DNA of 42,386 nucleotides from an uncultured Oscillospiraceae bacterium (GCA_900768135.1 CAAGBT010000042.1:1-42386); one strand, 5' to 3'; shown: positions 1 to 6,755, counted from the first letter of the stretch. A program made the numbers and translations. The notes: generated by a model from the sequence alone, not told the origin.

Positions 1-1
1 C

Positions 2-151
2 TTTACCGCCGTATTGACTACCCCGCCGCGCGGTGTGCGCTTTTGGGCACTGCAATACCTCTCCTTTGTGGAGGTGGCAGAGCCCGTTTGGCTGCGGCAG
101 GAGATCATTGAGAGCATTGGGCAAAACTGGTATAGCACGGGAGAACGCTAA
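2..151 (+). CDS. WYL-domain transcriptional regulator, C-terminal fragment (partial, 5' end outside window)
   Basis: The frame starting at base 2 is open from the window edge to TAA at 149-151 and gives 49 residues. They include RGVRFWALQY, VEVAEPVWLRQEI and a final GER, which resemble the C-terminal extension that follows WYL domains in bacterial regulators. WYL proteins bind nucleotide-type ligands and often control phage-defence operons (for example BrxR and CapW). The stop codon is one base before the ATG of the nuclease gene, so the two are likely co-transcribed and translationally coupled. The identification rests only on this short tail; the HTH and WYL core are outside the window. Confidence 0.6.
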   Translation, partial: FTAVLTTPPRGVRFWALQYLSFVEVAEPVWLRQEIIESIGQNWYSTGER

Positions 152-152
152 T

Positions 153-1310
153 ATGGGAAATCTCATTTCCGAAGAAACCCTTCATAAATTGGAAGCTGAT
201 ACATCGTTCCAACAGCTGTCTCAGAAGACGCAAACGCTGAACATTTTTGAGGTCTTGGGTATTACAAATGCCGAGATCCGCCACAGTAATTTCTTGGCAT
301 GGCTTCTTGATCCCAACGGCAATCACGGAATGGGAGATAAGTTTTTGCGGGAGTTTGTCTCAAAGTTAGGGCAAAGAGAAGTGGTCCCCGAAAATGTGAC
401 AGTCTGTATTGTGAGGCGTGAGTGGCAGCACATTGACTTGTTGGTTTTATGCCAGAAAGAAAAATACTTGCTGTGTGTCGAAAATAAAGTGTTCTCTGGA
501 GAACACGATAATCAGCTTCGCCGTTATCGGGACATGCTATTAGAAGAATACCCCGGTTACACAATGTCGTTTGCATTTCTATCTCCGGATGGAATTGCTC
601 CGTTATCGGCAGATGACCAGCAATACTGGCAGCCAGTCAGCTATGCAGATATTTTAGACGCAATCGAAAGTGCGAAAGGCGGTAGTGCTCTTTTGCCGGA
701 AGTAAATATGCTGTTGGATCATTATACAGCATCTGTCAGGAGGCACATCGTGGGGGACGATAACATTAAAAAGCTGTGTCAGGACTTTTATGACAGACAC
801 AAAGAAGTGCTCGATACCATTTATGAAAACTGTAAAACCTCGCTCAACCCAATCTGTGAAGTAGCGGAAGATTGGTGTAGAGAAAAAAGCGAACAAGGCG
901 AGTTGATTTTCAGTCCTCAGTGGTCCAATAATACATATACCCGATTTACAACCGAGACCATCCGAAAGTTGTTTCCCCAGCACACTAAACCCATCAGTGG
1001 CTGGAAAACAACAGATATGGCATTTTATGAAATCATCAAACGCGAAAACTATTTCAAAATCACGCTCTCATTGTGCAGCGACAATCTAACAGATGAGCAA
1101 CGTGCGGCTTGTGACCGCGTCAGTCAGGCACTGAATCGTCCCGACAGAAAGGAAGATTGGCGATGGAAACGCATCCGGAATTGGCCGCGTCATACAATCG
1201 AGTCCGAGCCAAACAGCGAAAACTATAAAGAAGAAATCTATAGATACTTGAATACAAATTGGCGAGAAATACAAAAATTCGAAAATGATTTGCTCAATAA
1301 AACAGAGTAA
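153..1310 (+). CDS. PD-(D/E)XK nuclease family protein
   Basis: This 385-residue protein starts at ATG 153, which has GGGAGAA a few bases upstream. The frame also runs open further upstream, but that part overlaps the WYL reading frame. The N-terminal part (NIFEVLGI, EIRHSNFLAWLLDPNGNHG, about residues 30-59) is typical of the PDDEXK_4 family. The nuclease core follows with D95 in HIDLLV and the E110-N-K112 pair in CVENKVFSGEHDNQL, giving the D...ExK catalytic triad. The C-terminal half is less conserved. Such proteins are found in defence islands, often downstream of WYL or HTH regulators, which fits the one-base spacing to the gene before it. Target DNA and true role are unknown. The family call is firm; a defence role is inferred from context. 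Confidence 0.82.
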   Translation: MGNLISEETLHKLEADTSFQQLSQKTQTLNIFEVLGITNAEIRHSNFLAWLLDPNGNHGMGDKFLREFVSKLGQREVVPENVTVCIVRREWQHIDLLVLCQKEKYLLCVENKVFSGEHDNQLRRYRDMLLEEYPGYTMSFAFLSPDGIAPLSADDQQYWQPVSYADILDAIESAKGGSALLPEVNMLLDHYTASVRRHIVGDDNIKKLCQDFYDRHKEVLDTIYENCKTSLNPICEVAEDWCREKSEQGELIFSPQWSNNTYTRFTTETIRKLFPQHTKPISGWKTTDMAFYEIIKRENYFKITLSLCSDNLTDEQRAACDRVSQALNRPDRKEDWRWKRIRNWPRHTIESEPNSENYKEEIYRYLNTNWREIQKFENDLLNKTE

Positions 1311-1320
1311 TCGCGCGGAA

Positions 1321-1344
1321 CCCTGTACAGACATTTGTACAGGG
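1321..1344. repeat. Perfect 9-bp inverted repeat after the nuclease gene
   Basis: CCCTGTACA (1321-1329) is followed by a 6-base loop and TGTACAGGG (1336-1344). It begins 11 bases after the nuclease stop codon. No U-run follows, so it is a weak intrinsic terminator at best. It could instead be an mRNA 3'-end stabiliser or a protein-binding palindrome. Confidence 0.5.
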
Positions 1345-1421
1345 TGCTGTGCTATTCTACCAGCAGAACAGAAACCGTACGAATGGTACCGGGACGCGGC
1401 GCAAAGAAAGGATGAACAACT

Positions 1422-1931
1422 ATGAAATACACTTCTGCACAGGCAAATAAGCTGCTGAAAAAGCTGAATGACGAATATTCCGCCCTACTGGATAAAGAAC
1501 AGCGCAGCCGGGATTTCCGCGCGGCGATGGGCGAGGACATTGAATCTGTGCGTCCCGCCTATGATTACGCAAAAACACAGGCGCGTCTTGAAGAACTGGA
1601 GGGAACGATCCGCAGACTTAAGCACGCCATCAACCGCTTCAACACGACGCGGGTCGTGGATGGCTTCGGGATTACGATCGACGAGATGCTCGTCTATATT
1701 CCGCAGCTGACCAAGCGGAAGAGCAAGCTGCTTGAAATGAAAAGCAGGCTGCCCAAAGAGCGCGTTGAAGAGCAGTACGGCCAGCAGTCGAACATTATCG
1801 ACTACACCTATACGAACTACGATCTGGCAGCTGTGGAGGCGGACTATGAAAAGACCGCTGATGAACTGTCTCGTGCGCAGCTTGCGCTGGATACTGTAAA
1901 TCAGCGGGATTCCTTTGAATTCTGTGAATAA
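1422..1931 (+). CDS. Conserved hypothetical protein, coiled-coil rich (possibly DIP1984/DUF6847-like)
   Basis: This 169-residue protein is encoded from ATG 1422, with AGAAAGGATG as ribosome binding site. It is charged and mainly helical. Segments with heptad-like spacing lie at about residues 1-30 (SAQANKLLKKLNDEYSALL), 48-72 (AKTQARLEELEGTIRRLKHA) and the C-terminal 30 residues. The centre carries NRFNTTRVVDGFGITIDEML and KRKSKLLEMKSRLP. No signal peptide, membrane segment or catalytic motif is visible. The pattern resembles small proteins of the DIP1984 (septicolysin-like) group, but this is from memory of the pattern and not certain. It sits between the nuclease and the retron with no shared promoter visible, so a link to either is only contextual. 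Confidence 0.7.
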   Translation: MKYTSAQANKLLKKLNDEYSALLDKEQRSRDFRAAMGEDIESVRPAYDYAKTQARLEELEGTIRRLKHAINRFNTTRVVDGFGITIDEMLVYIPQLTKRKSKLLEMKSRLPKERVEEQYGQQSNIIDYTYTNYDLAAVEADYEKTADELSRAQLALDTVNQRDSFEFCE

Positions 1932-2193
1932 ACTCTTTCCGTCGCATCGAGCGGCCTGCCAAAAAGACCGACAGTTCCGTTTCCCACCTGCGTTTAAGGT
2001 CATAGACGGGAAACCGTTATTCTTTTTGTTATCTGTTATGACTGCCTGGGTTGAAGGTTGGGCCACCAACATTGATCTGGCACGGTACTCGACGCGAAAA
2101 AACTTTTCGGGAAACTGAAGTACGGTTATATGTTCCCACACAGAATATGTTCTGCACAAAGTTACGAGTTACTTTCTAAAATCGCAGAGCACC
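1932..2193. other. Intergenic stretch upstream of the retron, no supported gene
   Basis: No start codon with a ribosome binding site leads to a convincing protein here. A hairpin, GTTTCCC (1979-1985) with GGGAAAC (2008-2014) followed by a T-rich run near 2020-2030, could terminate the preceding gene. A frame open from about 2076 to TAA at 2226-2228 reads as protein-like (KKLFGKLKYGYMFP, SYELLSKIAEHLDSF) but has no start, and its end overlaps the retron promoter. It may be the decayed 3' end of another gene. Confidence 0.4.
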
Positions 2194-2223
2194 TTGACAG
2201 TTTCTACTTTATGGACTTATCAT
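2194..2223 (+). promoter_or_regulatory. Predicted sigma-A promoter of the retron
   Basis: TTGACA at 2194-2199 is a perfect -35 box and TATCAT at 2218-2223 a good -10 box, with an 18-base spacer. Initiation about seven bases later falls at about 2230, which is the first base of the retron a1 repeat. Promoter and RNA boundary therefore support each other. Confidence 0.7.
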
Positions 2224-2229
2224 ATTAAT

Positions 2230-2431
2230 AAAATCAGCCCTTTGCAGTAGCGTACAGCCTAAAGCCAATTTCTTTAGGAGGGACAGCGAGTCGCTGTTCT
2301 GGATTTCAAGGTTATCCGCATCGCATAGCGATGCCCAAATCTGATACGCTCCGGCGAATAGCCAATCACTTCATGATTTTCGATTCGCCTCCGCTTAATC
2401 AGACCATTTTGTACTGCAAAGGGCTGATTTT
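2230..2431 (+). ncRNA. Retron msr-msd non-coding RNA (template and primer for msDNA)
   Basis: Bases 2230-2249 (a1) and 2412-2431 (a2) are perfect 20-bp reverse complements. They would pair the two ends of the RNA, as in all characterised retrons. The base just inside a1 is G2250, within TAGC, the expected branching guanosine. Three perfect 7-bp hairpins follow: 2258-2264/2272-2278 (loop CCAATTT), 2283-2289/2291-2297 (probably a shorter stem with loop GAGTC), and 2318-2324/2328-2334. A long interrupted msd hairpin then forms from 2340-2345/2398-2403, 2353-2359/2383-2389 and 2364-2368/2374-2378. Reverse transcription should start just left of a2, near 2411, and give msDNA of roughly 70-80 nt; the end points are inferred. 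a2 is followed at once by the reverse transcriptase ribosome binding site. Confidence 0.88.
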
Positions 2432-2447
2432 TGGGAGGACGCTACAC

Positions 2448-3575
2448 ATGAAAATAGAAGGAAGCTGTGTGACCTTTGAGCCGTGCGATGCGGCTTTTGT
2501 GAAGAAGTTCGGACCGTTAGAAGCAGCAAATATGGTTTTGGATTACCATTCTGTCCACCCCAATATGCCATTTCTTTATGATGCCGAGCAGCTGGCCAGT
2601 TTCTTTGGCATAAGCTGTGGTGAATTAAACCATATTGTCAATCACATTCAAAAAGAGTATAAAAAGGCATTTCTCCCCAAAAAAGATGGTACTTATCGCA
2701 GCCTATACATACCAAGTATCAGACTTCGATTTTGTTTGGACCCAATCAAGGATAGAATTCTTTCACAGCTCCCTGTTTCAAAATTTGCAACTGCTTATCA
2801 AAAAGGAAGCTCTACTCGCAAAAATGCAGAGCCACACATTGGAAAAAAGAACCTTCTAAAACTGGATATTACCGATTTTTTCGGAAGCATCTCTTTTGAG
2901 CAAGTCCTCTGCGCAGCTTTCAACACCCGCTATGTATCGAAGCAGGTCGGCTTTCTGCTGACTTCCCTGTGCTGCAAAAATGATGCTCTTCCACAAGGCT
3001 CACCAACATCTCCTGCGCTCTCCAATATCGTCATGCGTCGTTTTGATGACCAGATCGGTCGCTGGTGTAACCAACACCAAATCACCTATACTCGCTACTG
3101 CGATGATATGACCTTTTCCTCCGACCGTCCGCTTTATGGAGTCTATCAAAAAGTCAAAAAAATGTTGTTTGAGATGGGCTTTGAATTGAATGAAGCGAAA
3201 ACACATTTCATCAGCAATGCTGACCGGCAGACAGTAACAGGCTTGGTCGTCAATGAAAAGCTCTCCATCCCCAGCAGCTATAAACGAAACCTGCGGCAGG
3301 AAATTTACTATACTTTGAAGTTTGGCATAGAGGACAGCATCGTATACGGTAATCGGTTGAATTTTCTCGAAGATGGTCAACCGATTCGCTGCCCTACATA
3401 TATGACACACCTAATAGGAAGTGTGCAGTATGTCTTGCAAATCGAACCGGAGAATCGTTGGTTTCTAAATGCCAAGCAAAAGCTGCTGGACTATGCTCGT
3501 GCATATTTTAGAGACGAAGGATCAGGGGAGGAATACTATTTGCATCGCAGTCGGTTACGCGAAAAAGATGAATGA
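2448..3575 (+). CDS. Retron-type reverse transcriptase
   Basis: This 375-residue enzyme makes msDNA from the RNA encoded just upstream. ATG 2448 is chosen because GGGAGG lies at 2433-2438; the upstream in-frame ATG at 2331 falls inside a hairpin of the retron RNA. Seen in order are an N-terminal region with IPKK-like FLPKKDGTYRSLYIP (76-89), the retron-specific N126-AEP-H130 motif, LDITDFF with D140 and D143, QGSPTSP (183-189), catalytic Y217-C-D-D220, and V263-T-G265 of the retron Y region. The C-terminal 75 residues contain no recognisable extra domain, and the N-terminal 40 residues extend beyond a minimal retron RT. Retrons act as anti-phage systems with an effector. None is fused here, so the partner is unknown. 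Its reading frame overlaps a small frame at 3568. Confidence 0.92.
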   Translation: MKIEGSCVTFEPCDAAFVKKFGPLEAANMVLDYHSVHPNMPFLYDAEQLASFFGISCGELNHIVNHIQKEYKKAFLPKKDGTYRSLYIPSIRLRFCLDPIKDRILSQLPVSKFATAYQKGSSTRKNAEPHIGKKNLLKLDITDFFGSISFEQVLCAAFNTRYVSKQVGFLLTSLCCKNDALPQGSPTSPALSNIVMRRFDDQIGRWCNQHQITYTRYCDDMTFSSDRPLYGVYQKVKKMLFEMGFELNEAKTHFISNADRQTVTGLVVNEKLSIPSSYKRNLRQEIYYTLKFGIEDSIVYGNRLNFLEDGQPIRCPTYMTHLIGSVQYVLQIEPENRWFLNAKQKLLDYARAYFRDEGSGEEYYLHRSRLREKDE

Positions 3576-3687
3576 ACTGCAGGGCGGTGACCTCGGACTT
3601 CAGGATCGCATTCAGATTTACAATGCATCATACTCACATTACCAACCGTGTCATGCAGCAGCAGAAATTTCCTCCAGCAAGCTATAA
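3568..3687 (+). CDS. Possible small ORF or gene remnant (39 residues) overlapping the RT end
   Basis: ATG 3568 overlaps the last eight bases of the reverse transcriptase gene in the +1 frame and reads 39 residues to TAA 3685-3687. The product has a short hydrophilic start (MNELQGGDLGLQDRIQIYNA) and ends in AAAEISSSKL. No ribosome binding site precedes it and I do not recognise the sequence. It could be a translationally coupled small protein, a frame-shifted tail of something older, or chance. Confidence 0.25.
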   Translation: MNELQGGDLGLQDRIQIYNASYSHYQPCHAAAEISSSKL

Positions 3688-3689
3688 TC

Positions 3690-3827
3690 ATGCTATACTT
3701 TTCCGGCAGAGTGTGCTATGATTTAACAGATGTTCGGCCGGTCACGACCGAAATATCTTTTGAAGCGTTGGAAAAGATGCCCTTCCCTTATGATATGGAG
3801 GGCCCTGAAAATCTTTCACTAAGGTGA
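3690..3827 (+). CDS. Possible small ORF or gene remnant (45 residues) next to the attachment site
   Basis: ATG 3690 to TGA 3825-3827 encodes 45 residues. The composition is protein-like (YDLTDVRPVTTEISFEALE then KMPFPYDMEGPENLS) and looks more like the conserved end of a larger protein than random sequence. It lacks a clear Shine-Dalgarno site and begins three bases after the previous small frame stops. It ends seven bases before the tRNA fragment. I do not recognise the family. A truncated element gene cut by integration is the simplest reading. Confidence 0.35.
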   Translation: MLYFSGRVCYDLTDVRPVTTEISFEALEKMPFPYDMEGPENLSLR

Positions 3828-3834
3828 CATACCC

Positions 3835-3887
3835 CTTAGGTTCCTGCGCCGCAAGGCATTGGGGTTCGAGTCCCCATGCCCGCACCA
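3835..3887 (+). tRNA. 3' fragment of tRNA-Leu(UAG), attachment site remnant
   Basis: The sequence begins in the anticodon loop (CTTAGGT, anticodon TAG at 3837-3839) and continues with the 3' anticodon-stem strand. A class II variable arm follows (GCC 3848-3850, GCAA, GGC 3855-3857), then a 5-bp T stem with TTCGAGT loop (3860-3876), the acceptor strand TGCCCGC (3877-3883), discriminator A and CCA. The 5' half (acceptor strand, D arm, first anticodon-stem strand) is absent upstream, so this is not a functional gene. Identity starting at the anticodon loop is typical of tyrosine-recombinase integration at that loop. The long variable arm and TAG make Leu the best assignment. Confidence 0.8.
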
Positions 3888-3888
3888 G

Positions 3889-3925
3889 AGAAAGAAGCGC
3901 ATCGCTTCGCGGTGCGCTTCTTTCT
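3889..3925 (+). terminator. Intrinsic terminator of the tRNA-Leu locus
   Basis: A perfect 13-bp stem (3889-3901 with 3913-3925) begins two bases after CCA. The T-run after it is modest (TTTCT lies within the stem). Its position right behind the tRNA 3' end indicates the native tRNA terminator left on the chromosomal side. Confidence 0.7.
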
Positions 3926-3961
3926 GCCGTTTATGATCGCACCGAAGAAGGGAGGCGCGCC

Positions 3962-6589
3962 ATGAAAAAAATCGTTCTCGGCATTCTCGCCCACGTGGAT
4001 GCAGGGAAAACAACGCTTTCAGAGGGGCTTTTATACGCATCCGGCGCGCTGCGCCGCCTTGGCCGCGTGGACCACCAGGACGCCTTCCTCGATACCGATG
4101 CGCTCGAGCGCGAGCGCGGCATCACCATTCTTGCCAAGCAGGCGATGCTCACGGCGGGCGATACCGAGATCACGCTGCTCGACACGCCCGGACACGTCGA
4201 TTTTTCCGCCGAGATGGAGCGGACGCTCTCTGTTCTCGACTATGCGGTGCTTGTCATCAGCGGAAGCGACGGCGTGCAGAGCCACACCCGCACGCTGTGG
4301 CGGCTGCTCGCGCGCTACAAGGTGCCGGCGTTTCTCTTCATCAACAAAATGGATCTTGCCGGCGCGGATGAATCGGCGCTGATGGCGCAGCTCACTGCGG
4401 CGCTGAGCGCAGAGTGCGTGGATTTCTCCGCGCCGCGCGGCGCGCGCGACGAGGCGCTCGCGCTGTGCGACGAAGCAGCGCTTGAGGAAATGCTTGCCCA
4501 CGGCGCGGTCAGCGGCGGCTGCATCGCCGGAATGATCGCCGCGCGCAAAGTCTTCCCCTGCTTCTTCGGCTCGGCACTCCGGATGCAGGGCGTGGAAGAG
4601 CTGCTCTCCGCGCTCGGCGCGCTGACGCGCCAGCGGGACTATCCTGCAGCGTTTGGCGCAAAGGTCTTCAAAATATCGCGCGATGCGCAGGGCACGCGGC
4701 TCACATGGCTCAAGGTCACGGGCGGGTCGCTGCGTGTAAAGGCTCCCCTCGCGTACCGCGTGCAGGAGCGGGAGTACAGCGAAAAGGCCGACCAGCTGCG
4801 CCTGTATTCCGGCGCAAAATTCCGTGCGCTCGACAGGGCGGACGCCGGCAGCATCGTTGCCGTAACAGGGCTGAGCCGCAGCTATGCGGGGCTGGGCCTT
4901 GGCGCGGAGGCGGAGTCGTCCGCGCCGCTGCTGCAGCCGGTGCTGACATACCAGCTCATCCTGCCGGGCGGCACGGACGCCCACAGCGCGCTTGCAAAGC
5001 TGCGCGAGCTGGAGGAGGAAGACCCGATGCTGCACATCGTATGGGACGAGCCTTCCGGGCAGATCCATGTGCAGCTGATGGGAAAGATCCAGCTGGAGAT
5101 CCTGCACCGCCGCATTCTGGACCGGTTCGGGCTGGACGTAGCGTTCGGCGAGGGCAGCATCGTTTACCGCGAGACCATTGCCGCGCCGGTGCTTGGCGCG
5201 GGACACTTTGAGCCGCTGCGCCACTATGCCGAGGTCCAGCTGCTTATCGAGCCGCTGGCGCGCGGCGCGGGCATCCAGCTGGCGTCGCGCGTACCGACCG
5301 ATGCGCTGGATCTGAACTGGCAGCGGCTCATCTTCACGCATCTGCTGGAACGCGAACACGCCGGCGTGCTGACCGGCGCGCCGCTGACGGACGTGAAGTT
5401 TACGCTCGTCGCAGGCCGCGCGCATTTGAAGCACACCGAGGGCGGCGATTTCCGCCAGGCAACGTACCGCGCCGTGCGCCAGGGACTGATGCAGGCGGAG
5501 AATCTGCTGCTTGAGCCGTACTACGACTTTCGCCTTACGCTGCCGCCGGAGTGCGTGGGCCGTGCGATAACGGATCTGCAGAACATGGGCGGAACGGTGG
5601 ATCCGCCGCAGAGCGAAGGCGAAGCCGCCGTCCTCACAGGCTATGCCCCTGTGCGGACGCTGCGCGACTATTTTGCCGAGGTTTCCGTTTACACGCGCGG
5701 ACGCGGACAGCTGAGCTGCGCGGTGCGCGGGTATGAGGTCTGCCGCGTTCAGGATGAGATCGTTGCAGCGCTGGGCTATAACGCCGAGCGCGACACGGTC
5801 AATCCCTCCTCGTCCGTCTTCTGCGACCGCGGAGGAAGCGTTACCGTTCCGTGGAACGAGGTCGCGCGCCGCCTTCACTGCGACAGCGGCATCCAACTCG
5901 GCGAAGAGGAAGCTGGAGAAGCGCGCGCTGCGCCGCCGCAGCGCGGCGTTGGCGCAGGCGGCGCATACGCCGAAGACAGGGAGCTGCAGGGCATCTTCGA
6001 GCGCACCTACGGCAAGGTGGAACGCCATGCGTTTGAGCCGGCAAAGGTTCCCGCGCGCACAGCGCTCTCCGACCGCTACAGCGTCACGCTCCGAACAGAG
6101 GAAGCGGAATACCTGCTGGTGGACGGTTACAACATCATCTTCGCATGGGAGGAACTCAAGCGCATTGCCGCGCAGGACATTGCCGCCGCCCGCGGCGCGC
6201 TGATCGACATTCTGGCAAACTACCAGGGCTTTCGCCGCTGCCGCGTCATTGTGGTGTTCGACGCCTACAAGGTCAAGGGCAATCCGGGCAGCGTGCAGAC
6301 GGTGCATGGCGTTAAGGTCGTTTACACCAGGGAGGCCGAAACTGCCGACGCTTACATCGAGCGCGCGACCTACGAGCTGCGCCGTGAGCGGCGCGTGCGT
6401 GTAGCGACCTCCGACGGCCCCGAGCAGGTCATCATTCTCGGCCACGGTGCGCTGCGCGTTTCCGCGCGCGCCTTCCACGCCGAGATCGAGGCGGCGCGCG
6501 GGCAGATCAGCGCCCTGCTGAGCGCTTATCTTGACCGTCCGCACACCGAGCGCACTGTGCGCAGCAACGCAAGGATCACGCAGAAATGA
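3962..6589 (+). CDS. TetM/EF-G-like translational GTPase fused to a C-terminal NYN (YacP/Rae1-like) nuclease domain
   Basis: This 875-residue protein starts at ATG 3962 behind GGGAGG. The N-terminal 640 residues or so form an EF-G/ribosomal-protection GTPase: A10-HVDAGK-T17 (G1), RGITI at 52-56 (G2), D74-TPGH (G3), N128-KMD (G4), FFGSAL (G5), then the EF-G beta-barrel and C-terminal domains. A linker at about 648-690 leads to a NYN/PIN domain from about 715, with acidic residues D721 (VDGYN), D767 (VVFDAYK), D796 (TADAY) and D818 (TSDGPEQ) where a metal-dependent RNase needs them. YacP (Rae1) of Bacillus subtilis is a ribosomal A-site mRNA endonuclease. The fusion suggests a ribosome-bound factor that may cut mRNA or rescue ribosomes. 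Plain TetM-like resistance proteins are about 640 residues, so a resistance label would be unsafe. Confidence 0.85.
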   Translation: MKKIVLGILAHVDAGKTTLSEGLLYASGALRRLGRVDHQDAFLDTDALERERGITILAKQAMLTAGDTEITLLDTPGHVDFSAEMERTLSVLDYAVLVISGSDGVQSHTRTLWRLLARYKVPAFLFINKMDLAGADESALMAQLTAALSAECVDFSAPRGARDEALALCDEAALEEMLAHGAVSGGCIAGMIAARKVFPCFFGSALRMQGVEELLSALGALTRQRDYPAAFGAKVFKISRDAQGTRLTWLKVTGGSLRVKAPLAYRVQEREYSEKADQLRLYSGAKFRALDRADAGSIVAVTGLSRSYAGLGLGAEAESSAPLLQPVLTYQLILPGGTDAHSALAKLRELEEEDPMLHIVWDEPSGQIHVQLMGKIQLEILHRRILDRFGLDVAFGEGSIVYRETIAAPVLGAGHFEPLRHYAEVQLLIEPLARGAGIQLASRVPTDALDLNWQRLIFTHLLEREHAGVLTGAPLTDVKFTLVAGRAHLKHTEGGDFRQATYRAVRQGLMQAENLLLEPYYDFRLTLPPECVGRAITDLQNMGGTVDPPQSEGEAAVLTGYAPVRTLRDYFAEVSVYTRGRGQLSCAVRGYEVCRVQDEIVAALGYNAERDTVNPSSSVFCDRGGSVTVPWNEVARRLHCDSGIQLGEEEAGEARAAPPQRGVGAGGAYAEDRELQGIFERTYGKVERHAFEPAKVPARTALSDRYSVTLRTEEAEYLLVDGYNIIFAWEELKRIAAQDIAAARGALIDILANYQGFRRCRVIVVFDAYKVKGNPGSVQTVHGVKVVYTREAETADAYIERATYELRRERRVRVATSDGPEQVIILGHGALRVSARAFHAEIEAARGQISALLSAYLDRPHTERTVRSNARITQK

Positions 6590-6605
6590 CTCCGTCCGTG
6601 CCATC

Positions 6606-6638
6606 GCGCCGGCAGCCCGCGCTGCCGGCGCATTTTTT
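6606..6638 (+). terminator. Intrinsic terminator after the GTPase-NYN gene
   Basis: A perfect 10-bp G+C-rich stem (6606-6615 with 6622-6631) with a 6-base loop is followed by A and six T residues. Confidence 0.88.
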
Positions 6639-6682
6639 CGCAGAAAGTTCACAAACTGCCTATTGCAATTCGTTTTTAATCG

Positions 6683-6711
6683 TTGTATTCTTATCACTGT
6701 TGATATATATT
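6683..6711 (+). promoter_or_regulatory. Predicted promoter of the marR-ABC operon
   Basis: TTGTAT (6683-6688) and TATATT (6706-6711) lie 17 bases apart in an A+T-rich stretch directly upstream of the MarR gene. The same stretch holds short inverted repeats (TATCA at 6692-6696 and TGATA at 6701-6705), which could be the MarR operator and would give autoregulation. The exact operator is inferred. Confidence 0.5.
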
Positions 6712-6755
6712 GATAGTCAGCAAATATTTACAATCCACCGAAAGGAGGACGGTTC

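Larger units (their letters stand above)
1..3887. mobile_element. Right end of a genomic island integrated at tRNA-Leu(UAG)
   Basis: The first 3.8 kb is clearly poorer in G+C than the DNA that follows and carries defence-type cargo (WYL regulator, PD-(D/E)XK nuclease, retron). It stops at a tRNA-Leu 3' fragment at 3835-3887 that has no 5' half. Integration into a tRNA gene rebuilds the intact tRNA at one junction and leaves the displaced 3' end at the other. The fragment points left to right and is followed by its own terminator, so this is the distal junction, and the intact tRNA and the integrase should lie to the left of the window. Neither is visible, so the element type (prophage, ICE or other) is unknown. 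Confidence 0.65.

Noticed and set aside
2331..2447. Longer N-terminus of the reverse transcriptase from ATG 2331
   Set aside because: This part lies inside the retron RNA; the ATG sits in a hairpin, no Shine-Dalgarno precedes it, while ATG 2448 has GGGAGG at ideal distance.
3835..3887. A functional tRNA-Leu gene
   Set aside because: No 5' acceptor strand, D arm or first anticodon-stem strand can be found upstream; only the 3' part matches.
3962..6589. Calling this a tetracycline-resistance gene
   Set aside because: The protein is over 230 residues longer than TetM-type proteins and ends in a nuclease domain; it lies outside the island and shows no mobile context.
4031..6697. Very long open frame antisense to the GTPase-NYN gene
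   Set aside because: High G+C third-position bias keeps the opposite strand open; the translation is low-complexity Arg/Ala/His-rich and the plus-strand protein has clear motifs.
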